Shown one piece after another: positions 24,427 to 33,402 of a stretch of DNA of 64,000 bases. This DNA is from Mesorhizobium amorphae (GTDB lineage Bacteria > Pseudomonadota > Alphaproteobacteria > Rhizobiales > Rhizobiaceae), in assembly GCA_003240775.1 (NCBI GenBank), contig QFNI01000007.1, positions 32,300-96,299 of the forward strand, given 5' to 3'. Each line of letters opens with the position of its first letter. Positions within the stretch are counted from its first letter, which is position 1. A program made the translations under genes and the position numbers. Below the pieces are notes generated by a model, which searched no databases, was not told the DNA's origin, and was given only the letters and a program-made list of their open reading frames with translations.

Positions 24427-25326
24427 ATGCCGATCCACTTCGCCTATTCGCAAAAGGAAGACCTGCCGCTGCCTTCCGCCTCGCGCGGCCAGCGGCTCGA
24501 CGCCAAGCGGGCCTATCCGCTTCTGGAGGAAGCGGGCTTCGACCGGGTGCTGGTGTGCGACCCATCGGGCAACACGCGCGATGCCGAGCTTGCCCGGCTG
24601 GCACTTCAAACCAGCGCCCGCCTCCAGGTGGTGTGGCCGCATGTTCCCTCCTCGGCCTCGCCCTTCTTCCTGGCGCAGACGCTTGCCGACTGGGCCGGCG
24701 GCCAGGCCGGGCGCACCGCACTTTTCATCGATCCCGGCCGCCAGGGCGAGGGCGCCGAGACGCATGCCGAGCTTCTGGCGCGGGCGGGCGAGTTCATCGC
24801 GCTTTTGCGCGAACTCTGGCACGCGAACGCGCCGCTCAGCCGCGAAGGCCGCTTCTTCCGGTTGGAGGACGCGGAACTGGAAGGCGAGCGCCGGGGGCCG
24901 GCGCCGCTCGTTCATCTCGGCGGGCGATCGGGCATCGCGCTGAAATTCGCGGGCGCCCATGCCGACACCTTCCACCTGCCGGTCTCCGCACCGGTGGAGG
25001 CCGAGCGGCTGATCGCGCGGGTGCGCGAAGCGGCCGTCAGCGTGGGCCGGAAGGCGGACGCCGTGACCTTCGCGCTGCCCGTTTCGCTCGCGGGCTTCAC
25101 GGCGGGCACCAAGAACCAGGGCGGGCGCTTCGCGGCCAGGTTGGCCGAGGAACTGGCGCCGCTTCTCGAACTCGGCGTGGGCGAACTCGTGTTCGAGGGC
25201 CTGCGCGGCCAGGCTGAACTCGAAAGCTTCGCCGAGCACGTGCTGCCCCGCCTGCGGGCGGGCGGAAGCGCGAAAGCCCCCTCCCCCGTGGCACTGCCTG
25301 GTCTCTTGTGGAGCCGGCTAGCCTAA
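24427..25326 (+). CDS. Luciferase-like flavin-dependent monooxygenase (LLM class)
   Basis: A 299-residue protein with the layout of FMN-dependent luciferase-type monooxygenases: an N-terminal barrel strand, a central ALFIDPGRQGEG region, then HLGGRSGIALKFAGAHADTFHLP, the conserved block in alkanesulfonate and nitrilotriacetate monooxygenase relatives. It is shorter than SsuD (about 380). Start at 24427 is preceded by GGGAGGA; an in-frame ATG at 24403 lacks this. Its 3' end overlaps the convergent CGL gene by 9 bp. Substrate unknown; sulfur-compound oxidation is a guess from neighbouring cysteine genes. Confidence 0.75.
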   Translation: MPIHFAYSQKEDLPLPSASRGQRLDAKRAYPLLEEAGFDRVLVCDPSGNTRDAELARLALQTSARLQVVWPHVPSSASPFFLAQTLADWAGGQAGRTALFIDPGRQGEGAETHAELLARAGEFIALLRELWHANAPLSREGRFFRLEDAELEGERRGPAPLVHLGGRSGIALKFAGAHADTFHLPVSAPVEAERLIARVREAAVSVGRKADAVTFALPVSLAGFTAGTKNQGGRFAARLAEELAPLLELGVGELVFEGLRGQAELESFAEHVLPRLRAGGSAKAPSPVALPGLLWSRLA

Positions 25327-26496
25327 GGCCCGCTCCAGGTCGGCCCGAAGGTCGTCCACATCCTCGATCCCCACCGACAGGCGCACCAGCCCGTCGGTGA
25401 TGCCGAGGGCTGTGCGCTGTTCGGGCGGGATCGAGCCGTGCGTCATGAGCGCGGGGTGCTCGATCAGGCTTTCCACCCCGCCCAGGCTTTCGGCCAGCGT
25501 GAAAAGCTCGGTGCGCTCCAGAAAGCGCTTGGTGCCCGCGAGATCGCGGTCGAGTTCCACTGAGATCATGCCGCCGAATGCCTTCATCTGGCGCTTGGCG
25601 ATGGCGTGCTGGGGGTGGCTGGGCAGGCCGGGATAGAGCACGCGGGCGATGTCGTCGCGCGTTTCCAGCCACTGGGCTAGGGCAAGCGCGTTGAGGGAAT
25701 GGCGTTCCATGCGCAACGCCAGCGTCTTCAGGCCGCGCAGGGCGAGAAAGCTGTCGAAGGGGCCGGAGATCGCGCCCACCGCGTTCTGCAGGAATTTCAG
25801 GCCTGCAAGCGCTTCCTGGTTTCCGCCCACGACCGCCACGCCGCCCACCATGTCGGAATGGCCGTTGAGGTATTTCGTGGTGGAGTGGACCACGATGTCG
25901 AAGCCCAGTTCCAGCGGGCGCTGGCTGAAGGGGCTGGCGAAGGTGTTGTCGGCCACGGCTATCAGCCCGCGCCTGCGGGCGAGCGCCGCGACGGCTTCGA
26001 GATCCACCACCTTGAGAAGCGGGTTGGTGGGCGTTTCCACCCAGAGCATGCGCGTTTGCGGGCGGATGGCGCGTTCCACGGCATCGAGATCGGTGAAGTC
26101 GACGAAGCTCGCCTCAAGGCCTGCCGAGCGCTTGCGCACGCGTTCCAGCAGACGGAACGTGCCGCCATAGAGGTCGTCCGTCGCAACGAGGTGCGAGCCC
26201 GCATCCAGGAGTTCGAGCACGGTGGAGATGGCGGCAAGGCCCGACGCGAAGGCGAAAGCCTGCTCGCCGCTTTCGAGATCCGCCACCGCGCGCTCAAAGG
26301 CGAAGCGCGTGGGGTTCTGCGAGCGCGCATATTCGAAGCCCTTGTGCACGCCGGGGCTTTGCTGCCCGAAGGTCGAGGTGGCGTAGATCGGCACCATCAC
26401 GGCGCCCGTCAGGGGGTCGAGGCTTTGGCCGCCGTGGATAGTGCGGGTGGCGAATGCCAGCCTGTTCGGCGTCTGGCGGTTGCGGCCTTCGGTCAT
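25318..26496 (-). CDS. Cystathionine gamma-lyase-type PLP enzyme
   Basis: A 392-residue Cys/Met-metabolism PLP enzyme. The PLP lysine is Lys208 in HSTTKYLNGHSD; other landmarks are YARSQNPTR at 56-64, ASGLAAIS and the C-terminal SLGGVESLIEHPALMTH. With the preceding cystathionine beta-synthase gene (4-bp overlap, ATGA) it forms the reverse transsulfuration pair converting homocysteine plus serine to cysteine through cystathionine. A gamma-lyase is therefore likeliest, though beta-lyase or gamma-synthase cannot be excluded by motif alone. Confidence 0.88.
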   Translation of the reverse strand: MTEGRNRQTPNRLAFATRTIHGGQSLDPLTGAVMVPIYATSTFGQQSPGVHKGFEYARSQNPTRFAFERAVADLESGEQAFAFASGLAAISTVLELLDAGSHLVATDDLYGGTFRLLERVRKRSAGLEASFVDFTDLDAVERAIRPQTRMLWVETPTNPLLKVVDLEAVAALARRRGLIAVADNTFASPFSQRPLELGFDIVVHSTTKYLNGHSDMVGGVAVVGGNQEALAGLKFLQNAVGAISGPFDSFLALRGLKTLALRMERHSLNALALAQWLETRDDIARVLYPGLPSHPQHAIAKRQMKAFGGMISVELDRDLAGTKRFLERTELFTLAESLGGVESLIEHPALMTHGSIPPEQRTALGITDGLVRLSVGIEDVDDLRADLERALG

Positions 26497-27917
26497 CGGT
26501 TGCGCCTCAGATGGTTGATCAGGTCGATGCGGGTGATGAGGCCCAGGAACTCCTCGCCGTCGAACACGATCGCCACCTCGTTGCGGTCGAAGACGGGCAG
26601 GAGCGCGTCCAGCGTCTGGCTGGCCTGGAGCGTGTGGAGGTCGGCCGTCATGGCCGAGCGCACGGGCGCGGCGAAGCGGTCCCAGCGGCCCTCGTAGGAG
26701 CCTTCCACGCGGGCCAGGATGTCGCTTTCGTCGATGATGCCGACGAGCCTGCCGCCTTCCAGCACGGGAAGCTGGGAAACGTCGGAGCGCCGCATCCGCC
26801 CGTAGGCGTTGATCAAGGTGTCGTCGGGTCCGACAAAGACGGTGCCGCCCTCGCGGTGGGAGCGCGCGATGAGGTCGGACAGGTCGCCGTGGGTTGCGCG
26901 TTCGGTCAGGCCCTGCTCGGCCAGCCAGAAATCGTCGAACACCTTGGAGAGATACTTGTTGCCGGAATCGCAGACGAAGGTCAGCACGCGCTTGGGTGCC
27001 TTCTGCTCGCGGCAGTAGCGCAGCGCCGCCGCCAGAAGCGTGCCCGACGAGGAGCCGGCCAGGATGCCTTCCTTCGACAGGAGTTCGCGGGCGGCCGCCA
27101 TGCTCTTCTTGTCGGAGATGGAATAGGCGCGCTTGACGAAGGACAGGTCGCAGTTGGGCGGCACGAAATCCTCGCCGATGCCTTCCACGGTCCAGCTTCC
27201 CGCTTCCACCATTTCGCCGTTCTTGACGAGAGGGGCGAGCACCGAGCCCACGGGATCGGCCAGCACCATCTCGGTCTTGGGCGAAACGCGCGAAAAGAAG
27301 CGGCCAAGCCCGGTCAGGGTGCCGCCGGAGCCCACACCCACCACCACCGCATCGACGTCACCGTCGAGCTGGCTCCAGATCTCGGGGCCGGTGGTGGTCT
27401 CATGGGCGTGGGGGTTTGCGGGGTTGGCGAACTGGTTGGCATGGAAGGCGCCGGGCGTTTCGCGCGTGATGCGCTCGGCCATGTCCTGGTAGTATTCGGG
27501 GTGGCCCACCCCGACATCGGAGCGCGTGAGGCGCACTTCCGCACCCAACGCGCGCAGGTGCTGCACCTTCTCGCGCGACATCTTGTCGGGCACGACCAGC
27601 ACGATGCGATAGCCCTTGGGGATGCCGACCTGGGCGAGGCCCAGCCCGGTGTTGCCGGCGGTCGCCTCCACGATCGTGCCGCCGGGCGCGAGCCTGCCCT
27701 GCCGCTCGGCTTCGGCTATCATGGAGCGCGCGATGCGGTCCTTGATGGAGCCGCCGGGATTCTGGCTTTCGAGCTTCACGAAGAGCCGGCAGGGACCGGT
27801 GTCGAACCGGGTGAGTTCCACGACCGGCGTTTCGCCGATCAGGTCGAGCACCGAGCGGACGGGGGGCCGGAGCCGGGTGCCTTCGGGCTCGGCTGCGATG
27901 GGCTGCACTGCATTCAT
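26493..27917 (-). CDS. Cystathionine beta-synthase with C-terminal CBS domain pair
   Basis: A 474-residue enzyme. The fold-II PLP domain (about residues 20-335) has the Schiff-base lysine Lys59 in NPGGSIKDRIA, the substrate loop EATAGNTG and the phosphate loop GVGSGGTLTG. Two CBS motifs follow (about 345-400 and 412-474, with VSQLPVLEGGRLVGIIDESD and VAIVFDGEEFLGLITRIDL). It condenses serine and homocysteine; the CBS pair may sense an adenosyl ligand. No N-terminal heme-binding Cys-His segment of the animal type is present. Start at 27917 has GAGGAG upstream. Confidence 0.9.
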   Translation of the reverse strand: MNAVQPIAAEPEGTRLRPPVRSVLDLIGETPVVELTRFDTGPCRLFVKLESQNPGGSIKDRIARSMIAEAERQGRLAPGGTIVEATAGNTGLGLAQVGIPKGYRIVLVVPDKMSREKVQHLRALGAEVRLTRSDVGVGHPEYYQDMAERITRETPGAFHANQFANPANPHAHETTTGPEIWSQLDGDVDAVVVGVGSGGTLTGLGRFFSRVSPKTEMVLADPVGSVLAPLVKNGEMVEAGSWTVEGIGEDFVPPNCDLSFVKRAYSISDKKSMAAARELLSKEGILAGSSSGTLLAAALRYCREQKAPKRVLTFVCDSGNKYLSKVFDDFWLAEQGLTERATHGDLSDLIARSHREGGTVFVGPDDTLINAYGRMRRSDVSQLPVLEGGRLVGIIDESDILARVEGSYEGRWDRFAAPVRSAMTADLHTLQASQTLDALLPVFDRNEVAIVFDGEEFLGLITRIDLINHLRRNR

Positions 27918-28204
27918 GGGGGCTCCTCCGATGCCGCGCGGCCATTTTCGGAGAGGGCGAAGGCCGGCGGAAGGAATTCCAATCTCCTCAACGCCCGTTT
28001 CCCGAACGAAGTTTCCGCGCACAAAAAAGCCGGACTGGCGAACCAGCCCGGCAAGATGAGGTGTGAACCTCGAGGGGAACACCGCAAGCCGCAATGGGAG
28101 GAGAACGGCCTGCGATTTTTCTCTTATCGGCCCTCAGGGCGGGCCTGTCGCAGAAATCCGTTCCAAATATCGCGCGGCACGCGAACGACTTTGCTTCCCT
28201 GCGC
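27918..28204. other. Intergenic region between cystathionine beta-synthase and the DUF2778 gene
   Basis: This 287-bp gap between two minus-strand genes holds the promoter of the CBS-CGL pair on its left side and the terminator of the DUF2778 gene at 28023-28052. No riboswitch or small gene could be recognised. Confidence 0.4.
28023..28052 (-). terminator. Rho-independent terminator of the DUF2778 gene
   Basis: On the minus strand a 10-bp stem with one mismatch (28052-28043 with 28038-28029) closes a TTCG tetraloop and is followed by six T residues (28028-28023). It is placed about 150 bp after the stop of the DUF2778 transpeptidase gene. Confidence 0.75.
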
Positions 28205-29443
28205 TCAGCGGCTGCGCGAGAACGCCACCATCTCGGCCTCAGGCTTGTCCACCGCGGGCACGCCGCCCTTGTAGCGGGGCACCACGACCACATGGGTGAT
28301 CTCGCCCCGTTTGAAGGCGGCGAGGAACTTGTCGTATTTCTTGAACACGATGCAGCCCGAGGAGTCGCCGGGCACACGCAGCAGATAGGTGTGGGCGAGC
28401 AGGCCGACGCGGCCGAGCGGGGCCTTGCCGTCGATGGGGTTGAGCCGGATCGCCTCCACGCCGTGGAAGCGCGCCTCGCGCATGGACAGCTTGTAGGTGG
28501 AGGGGGGCGTGGGCCCGCGCATCTTCACATGGGCGTATTTCGGGTTGTCGCGCATCTCGCCGCGGCCCGAATGGGCTTCGAGCCTGTCGCCATTGGGCAT
28601 GTGCACCACGCCGGCGGAGATGTCGTAGATCGCGGTCTTGTTTCTGCTCTTCACGCCCGGCCACGGAATCAGTGCCTGCTTGGCGGGGGCCTCGTCGACG
28701 GCGGGCTTTTCGGGCCGCGCATAGGCGAGAACCGTGGCGGGCTTCTCGGTCTCTTCGGCTGCGGTCGGCGCGGGGCGCTGCTCGGGCTTCTCGGCCGTGG
28801 GCTCGGCTGCCCTGGGGCGGAAGGCGGGTGCGGGGACCTGGCCCGGCAGGCTCGCCATCACGATCGCCTCGCGCATCTCGGCGACCGCTTCGGCGACGAG
28901 GGGCTTGGGCGCTTCAACCGGATCCGTTGCGATGTCGGGGGTGGAAGAGGCGGGCGAAAGGCTTGCCACGCGAACGGGCGCGGGCTCCTCGAAATGGCTG
29001 AAATCGGGGGCCTCGACCGGGCGGGCGGCGAAGGCGGTGCGCGGGTCGATGCGGCCGGGCTGGGCCAAAAGGCGCGAAAGCGGGCGTTGGGTGGCGGATG
29101 GCGCACCGGCCGCGAAGCGCTGGTCGAAGGCCTGGCCCGACAGCGGCTTTGCCGCAAGCGGGCGATCGCTTGTTTGGGTGGAATGGGAAAGGAGCGCCAC
29201 GGTTTCTGCGGGAGCGCCGAGGCGCGCATCCTTCATGCCCTGGATCGGGCGCACCTCGGCGTGGAGGGGGGCGGAGGCCAGAAGGGTTCCGGCAACGGTG
29301 CCGCACAGAACCAGGAATGCCGTGCGGCGATGCGAAAGGCGCAGCACATCTCGGCGCGGCGCAAACGCACGCGCAAGCATGGAAAGAGCGGCCAAATCGA
29401 TTCTCTTTTGTTGCGGCAGACGGGCCCTTGAGCCCGTCTTCAT
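28205..29443 (-). CDS. DUF2778 (Tlde1-type) L,D-transpeptidase-like secreted protein
   Basis: A 412-residue protein. A basic N-terminus precedes one hydrophobic segment (about residues 43-60, AFLVLCGTVAGTLL) serving as anchor or signal. A long Pro/Ala/Glu-rich linker follows (about 90-275), then a DUF2778 domain with GVVHMPNGDRLEAHSGRGE, the conserved Tyr/Lys in STYKLSMRE, and the catalytic region HTYLLRVPGDSSGCIVF, whose Cys is the nucleophile. Related domains cross-link or cut peptidoglycan tetrapeptides; one group are type VI effectors. No secretion or immunity genes are nearby, so a housekeeping cell-wall role is as likely. The start is uncertain (ATG at 29443 or 29380). Confidence 0.75.
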   Translation of the reverse strand: MKTGSRARLPQQKRIDLAALSMLARAFAPRRDVLRLSHRRTAFLVLCGTVAGTLLASAPLHAEVRPIQGMKDARLGAPAETVALLSHSTQTSDRPLAAKPLSGQAFDQRFAAGAPSATQRPLSRLLAQPGRIDPRTAFAARPVEAPDFSHFEEPAPVRVASLSPASSTPDIATDPVEAPKPLVAEAVAEMREAIVMASLPGQVPAPAFRPRAAEPTAEKPEQRPAPTAAEETEKPATVLAYARPEKPAVDEAPAKQALIPWPGVKSRNKTAIYDISAGVVHMPNGDRLEAHSGRGEMRDNPKYAHVKMRGPTPPSTYKLSMREARFHGVEAIRLNPIDGKAPLGRVGLLAHTYLLRVPGDSSGCIVFKKYDKFLAAFKRGEITHVVVVPRYKGGVPAVDKPEAEMVAFSRSR

Positions 29444-29533
29444 GGCATCAATATGAAGGGAACCGGTAACCAAGTTCTTTAACGGCCGCTTCTTGCTCAG
29501 GACCTCCCGCTGCTTGGCGGCGCAAGTCGGCGT

Positions 29534-30853
29534 TCAGTAGACCTCCTCATAGGCGGCGCAGACGGCGGCCATGTCCTTGCCCGCGAGATAGGCGATCTCG
29601 GCCTGCTTGTGCTTGGCGTAGGTGTCGACGAAGCCGTGCGGGAACCAGCCGCGCACCGTTGGGTCGGCTTCCAGGGCGGCGAGCGCCTCCTCCAGGCTTT
29701 GCGGAAGGCGGACGATGCCGCGCTCGCGCAGAGTGTCGGCGTCGAGGAGCGAAAGGTCGTCCTGGGTGGCGTCGGGCACGGGAAGCGCCTCCTCGATGCC
29801 CTGGACGCCGGCGTGAACGAGGGCTGCGAGCTGGAGATAGGGGCTGCCCGTGGCGTCGGCCGCGCGGAACTCGAAGTTGAACTGCTGCGCCTTGGCGAGA
29901 TCGGAGATGTCGGAGACCGGGCAGATGCGCACGGCCGCCTCGCGGTCGCGGAAGCCCAGATTGTTGAAGGCGGCGCTCCAGCGATGGGGCGTGAGGCGCA
30001 GGTAGGACACGACCGAGGGCGCCGTGATGGCCAGAATGGAGGGTAGGTAACGCAGGATGCCCGCCACGAAGCCGCCCGCGGTCTCCGACAGTTCGTGGCG
30101 CCCGTTCGGATCCCAGGTGGCGGGCGCGCCCGATGGGTCGAGCATGGACATGTGGATGTGGACGCCGTTGCCGACGCCTGCGGGATCGCGGATCGGGGTG
30201 AAAGTGGGAACGCGGCCGAGCTTGGCTGCGACGGCCGTGACCACCTCGCGCGTGATGGCCGAATGATCGGCCGCCGTGACGCCTTTCTGCGGGTTCATCG
30301 TCACCTCGAACTGGCCCGCGCCGTATTCGCGCAGGATCGTGTCGGGCGAGATGCCGGCGTCGCGCATGGCCGCGATCACGCCCTCGCAAAAGGCGCGCTC
30401 GGTGCGGAAACCCGCGAGCGTGAAGGCCTGTCCGGGGGCGGAAACCGCGCCGCGGAACTGGAACTCGTGCTCGAAGGCGGAAAACAGCGACACGCCCGCG
30501 ACACGCTCCAGTCGCGCCAGCGCATCCTCGAGGATCGAGCGCGTGCAGTATTCCCAGGGGCGGCCGTCGGTGTGGCGGATATTGCCCATGACGAAGCGCT
30601 CGGGCGGCGCGTCCCCTTCGCTCTCGATCGACACCAGCGTGTCGGGGTCGGGGATCAGCACGAGATCGCCCAGCGAGCCGAAGGGGCTGTCGCCGATCGT
30701 GTCGAAGCAGGTGATCTGAACGTTGGTGGGGGTCCAGCCCACGCCGCGCTTCAGGCGCTTGTCGAGCTGGACGGCGGGAAACGCCTTGCCGCGTGTCTTG
30801 CCCGCCAGGTCGTTGCAGCAGGCAACGATCATCGCTTCGCGCTTCATGGTCAT
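29534..30853 (-). CDS. Glutamine-synthetase-family ligase (gamma-glutamylamine synthetase-like)
   Basis: A 439-residue GS-fold protein. Metal and ATP site motifs are present: EHEF at 128-131, GAGQFEV near 178-184, GVGNGVHIHMS at 226-236, and LTPHRWS for the phosphate-binding Arg. It lacks the adenylylation loop of GlnA, and the N-terminal beta-grasp is divergent, as in PuuA-like enzymes that join glutamate to amines. Placed next to a divergent catabolic operon under an RpiR regulator, it probably glutamylates the substrate or an intermediate. Start at 30853; an ATG at 30847 is equally possible. Confidence 0.8.
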   Translation of the reverse strand: MTMKREAMIVACCNDLAGKTRGKAFPAVQLDKRLKRGVGWTPTNVQITCFDTIGDSPFGSLGDLVLIPDPDTLVSIESEGDAPPERFVMGNIRHTDGRPWEYCTRSILEDALARLERVAGVSLFSAFEHEFQFRGAVSAPGQAFTLAGFRTERAFCEGVIAAMRDAGISPDTILREYGAGQFEVTMNPQKGVTAADHSAITREVVTAVAAKLGRVPTFTPIRDPAGVGNGVHIHMSMLDPSGAPATWDPNGRHELSETAGGFVAGILRYLPSILAITAPSVVSYLRLTPHRWSAAFNNLGFRDREAAVRICPVSDISDLAKAQQFNFEFRAADATGSPYLQLAALVHAGVQGIEEALPVPDATQDDLSLLDADTLRERGIVRLPQSLEEALAALEADPTVRGWFPHGFVDTYAKHKQAEIAYLAGKDMAAVCAAYEEVY

Positions 30854-30866
30854 CCTAGGGCTCTGG

Positions 30867-31736
30867 CTACGGGGTGTGGTCTTCGGGCGGGGGCGGGCCG
30901 TCGAGGCGCACGGCATCCCAGGCCCTGATGCGATCTTGGGCGGCGTTCCAGTCGGCTTCCGAAACGCGCACGATCAGCGCTTCCACGAAGGCGAGAAGGG
31001 CGGCCGAACTGTCCCAGGCGGTGCCCGCCTCGATCGGCAGCGCCACCACATGGGAGGCCGAGCGCGCGACCGGCGACATCCATTTGTCGGTGACGAGCAC
31101 GATCGTGGAATGGCGCCTGGCGCGCACGATCTCGGCCAGCTCCTGCAGGCTCTTCTGGTAGCGGCGGAGGTCGAACAGGATCACCACGTCGCGCTTGCGC
31201 ATGCGCAGCACGTGCTCGGGCCAGAGCTCGGGGTCGGCGGGGATGTGGAAGATGCCCGCGCGCAGCTGGCGCAGGTGGATCGACAGATAGGCGGCGATCG
31301 TGTCCGACACGCGGCCGCCGAGCAAAAACACGTTGCGCGAGGGATCGGCCACCAGCGCGCAAACCGTCTCGAACTGGCTCTGGCTGAGCGTATCGGCCAT
31401 CTCGCCCAGCACGCCCGACAGGCGGCGCGCATAGTCGGCCAGGAACTCCGAGCCGCCGAGCGGGGTGCGGCGCGTCTGGAGCTCCACCGGCGACTGGCGG
31501 CTTTCCTTCAACTCGGCGATCAGCTGGCGCTGGAAGTCGCCGAAGCCCGCGCAGCCGATCTTGGCCACGAAGCGGGTGATGGAGGGCGCGCTGACGCCCG
31601 TGCGCGCGGCGAGTTCTTGGATGCCGTCGAGCGCGGTGAAGGGATAGTCGGCCAGCACGGCGTTGGCGATCTTGCGCTCGCTCGCCGTCAGCCCCCCTGT
31701 CGCGTTGCGGATCCTGGCCTGGACCGTCGGCCCCAT
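30867..31736 (-). CDS. MurR/RpiR-family transcriptional regulator
   Basis: A 289-residue regulator. The N-terminal helix-turn-helix (about residues 5-80: LTASERKIANAVL, then LAARTGVSAPSITRFVAKIG) precedes a SIS sugar-phosphate-type domain (about 125-250, VFLLGGRVSDTIAAYLSIHL). Such regulators sense a phosphorylated or acidic metabolite. It lies 13 bp upstream of the GS-like gene and diverges from the hydrolase-transport operon. It likely controls both through the inverted repeat at 31784-31809. Confidence 0.88.
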   Translation of the reverse strand: MGPTVQARIRNATGGLTASERKIANAVLADYPFTALDGIQELAARTGVSAPSITRFVAKIGCAGFGDFQRQLIAELKESRQSPVELQTRRTPLGGSEFLADYARRLSGVLGEMADTLSQSQFETVCALVADPSRNVFLLGGRVSDTIAAYLSIHLRQLRAGIFHIPADPELWPEHVLRMRKRDVVILFDLRRYQKSLQELAEIVRARRHSTIVLVTDKWMSPVARSASHVVALPIEAGTAWDSSAALLAFVEALIVRVSEADWNAAQDRIRAWDAVRLDGPPPPEDHTP

Positions 31737-31783
31737 TGTCGTTTCCCGTTTGCGGGAGCACCATCGCCTACGTGAAAAAATCA

Positions 31784-31809
31784 AGTCAAACGAAATTTCT
31801 CATTTGACT
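31784..31809. promoter_or_regulatory. Inverted repeat in the divergent rpiR / hydrolase promoter region
   Basis: AGTCAAA at 31784-31790 and TTTGACT at 31803-31809 form a perfect 7-bp inverted repeat around a 12-bp AT-rich spacer. Each arm also contains a -35-like TTGACT facing outward. It lies in the only gap between the divergent units, so it is a good candidate for the RpiR operator and overlapping promoters. Confidence 0.55.
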
Positions 31810-31855
31810 TTGATCGGCAAAAATCTCCATCTCCTGGAACAGTGGGAAACGGCTG

Positions 31856-32680
31856 ATGGGGCCGGGCTTGAGCCAGTGGATCATGGTGCAGGAAGAGGGG
31901 CTTCTGGGGCCGAACGACCCCTCGCCCGTCGAATGGGTGAACCCCGAGGGCCGCTCCCCCATCGTGCTGTGTTGCGAACATGCGGGCCGCGCCGTTCCCG
32001 AGCGGCTGGGCGATCTCGGCATCGATGCCGCCGAGATGGACCGCCACATCGCCTATGACGTGGGCGCGGCCGGGCTGGCGCGGCGGCTTTCGGCACGCCT
32101 CGACGCGGCGCTGATCCTGCAGCGCTTCAGCCGCCTGGTGATCGACTGCAACCGCCCCGCGCACGCGCCGGGCTGCATTCCCGAGGCGAGCGACGGAACC
32201 GAGCTGCCGATGAACAAGGGCATCGCAGTGGCGGAACGGAACATGCGCTGGCGCGAGATTCACCAGCCCTTCCACGATGCGCTCGCGAGCTTTCTCGACG
32301 GCCGCGCGAAGACGGGCACACCCACGGCCCTCGTGACCGTGCATTCCTTCACGCCCGTGATGCGCGCCACGGGCGAGCGCCGCTCCGTGCGGCTCGGCCT
32401 GCTGTTCAACCGCGACCCGCGGCTGGCCGAGGCGCTGATGGCCGCGTTCACGCGGGCGCATCCCGCCATCGAGACGGCGCTCAACGTGCCCTACACGGTG
32501 TGCGACGATTCCGACTACGCCATTCCCGTGCACGGCGAGCGGCGTGGCATTCCCCATGTGCTCGTCGAGGTGCGCTCCGACGGCATCGCGACGGAAGCGG
32601 GCCAGGAAGCGTGGGCGGCGATGCTCGCGCCCGCGCTCACGCTCGCGCTTCAGACCCTCAACCGAGACCCACGCCCGTGA
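31856..32680 (+). CDS. N-formylglutamate amidohydrolase family protein
   Basis: A 274-residue member of the FGase/HutG-like family. Recognisable are VLCCEHAGRAVPERLG with the metal-binding Glu-His, the YDVGAAGLARRLS segment, LVIDCNRPAHAPG, and VTVHSFTP with another ligand His. Members hydrolyse the amide of N-formylglutamate or related N-acyl amino acids. No histidine-utilisation gene is nearby, so the real substrate is probably a different amide handled by this operon. The start is uncertain (31856 or 31883). It overlaps the next gene by 4 bp. Confidence 0.82.
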   Translation: MGPGLSQWIMVQEEGLLGPNDPSPVEWVNPEGRSPIVLCCEHAGRAVPERLGDLGIDAAEMDRHIAYDVGAAGLARRLSARLDAALILQRFSRLVIDCNRPAHAPGCIPEASDGTELPMNKGIAVAERNMRWREIHQPFHDALASFLDGRAKTGTPTALVTVHSFTPVMRATGERRSVRLGLLFNRDPRLAEALMAAFTRAHPAIETALNVPYTVCDDSDYAIPVHGERRGIPHVLVEVRSDGIATEAGQEAWAAMLAPALTLALQTLNRDPRP

Positions 32681-33321
32681 CCGACCCGACCACCCGCGAA
32701 GTACCCCTCGACCCCAAGGCTTCGGCCATCCTCTTCATCGACGTGCAGAACTTCTCCGTGCGGCGCGAGGGGGGCGAGTTCAAGGATGTGAGCGACGAGG
32801 AGATCGCGGGCAAATACGGCTACTATTTCAGCGAGATCGGCAACCGCGCCATTCCCAACATGCGCAGGCTGCTTGATGCCTTTCGTGCAGCGGGCATCGA
32901 AGTCATCCACACCACGATCGAGAGCCTGACGCGCGACGGGCGGGACAGGAGCCTCGACTACAAGATCACCGGCTTCAACGTGCCCAAGGGCTCGTGGGAC
33001 GGCAAGGTGATCGACGAGCTCGCACCGTTGGACGATGAGATCGTGCTGCCGAAAAGCTCGTCCTCGGTGTTCGTTTCCACCCACATCGACTACCTCCTGC
33101 GCAACCTGGGCGTGCGGCAGCTCGTGCTATGCGGGCTGCTGACGGACCAGTGCGTGGAATCGGCCGTGCGCGACGCCTGCGACCTCGGCTATCTCGTGAC
33201 GCTGGTGCCCGACGCCTGCGCGACCATGACGCCCGAGCGGCACGACTTCTCGCTTCAGGCCATCAGCGGCTATTGCCGCCAGGTGACGACCGATAATCTG
33301 ATCCGGGAAATCTCGGCCTAA
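32677..33321 (+). CDS. Isochorismatase-family cysteine hydrolase (amidohydrolase), first copy
   Basis: A 214-residue cysteine hydrolase with the triad Asp22 (FIDVQN), Lys126 (VLPKSSSS) and Cys159 (TDQCVES). The family includes N-carbamoylsarcosine amidase, ureidoacrylate amidohydrolase and nicotinamidase, which release ammonia or carbamate from amides. GTG start at 32677 overlaps the preceding stop. A second member with the same triad is encoded at 38104; presence of two in one operon suggests sequential or redundant amide cleavage of the imported compound. Confidence 0.87.
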   Translation: MTDPTTREVPLDPKASAILFIDVQNFSVRREGGEFKDVSDEEIAGKYGYYFSEIGNRAIPNMRRLLDAFRAAGIEVIHTTIESLTRDGRDRSLDYKITGFNVPKGSWDGKVIDELAPLDDEIVLPKSSSSVFVSTHIDYLLRNLGVRQLVLCGLLTDQCVESAVRDACDLGYLVTLVPDACATMTPERHDFSLQAISGYCRQVTTDNLIREISA

Positions 33322-33402
33322 CCAAACCAAGGCCCCGGCAAGAGCGGCCACAACACGCGTGAAACATGCCCGATGCTTCGGGCCAACACAGGGGAAAACA
33401 GC

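Noticed and set aside
29534..30853. Gamma-glutamylmethylamide synthetase (GmaS) of the methylamine pathway
   Set aside because: The protein is a GS-family ligase, but its N-terminal region is not GmaS-like and it lies 18 kb from the methylamine genes, under an RpiR regulator with a different operon.
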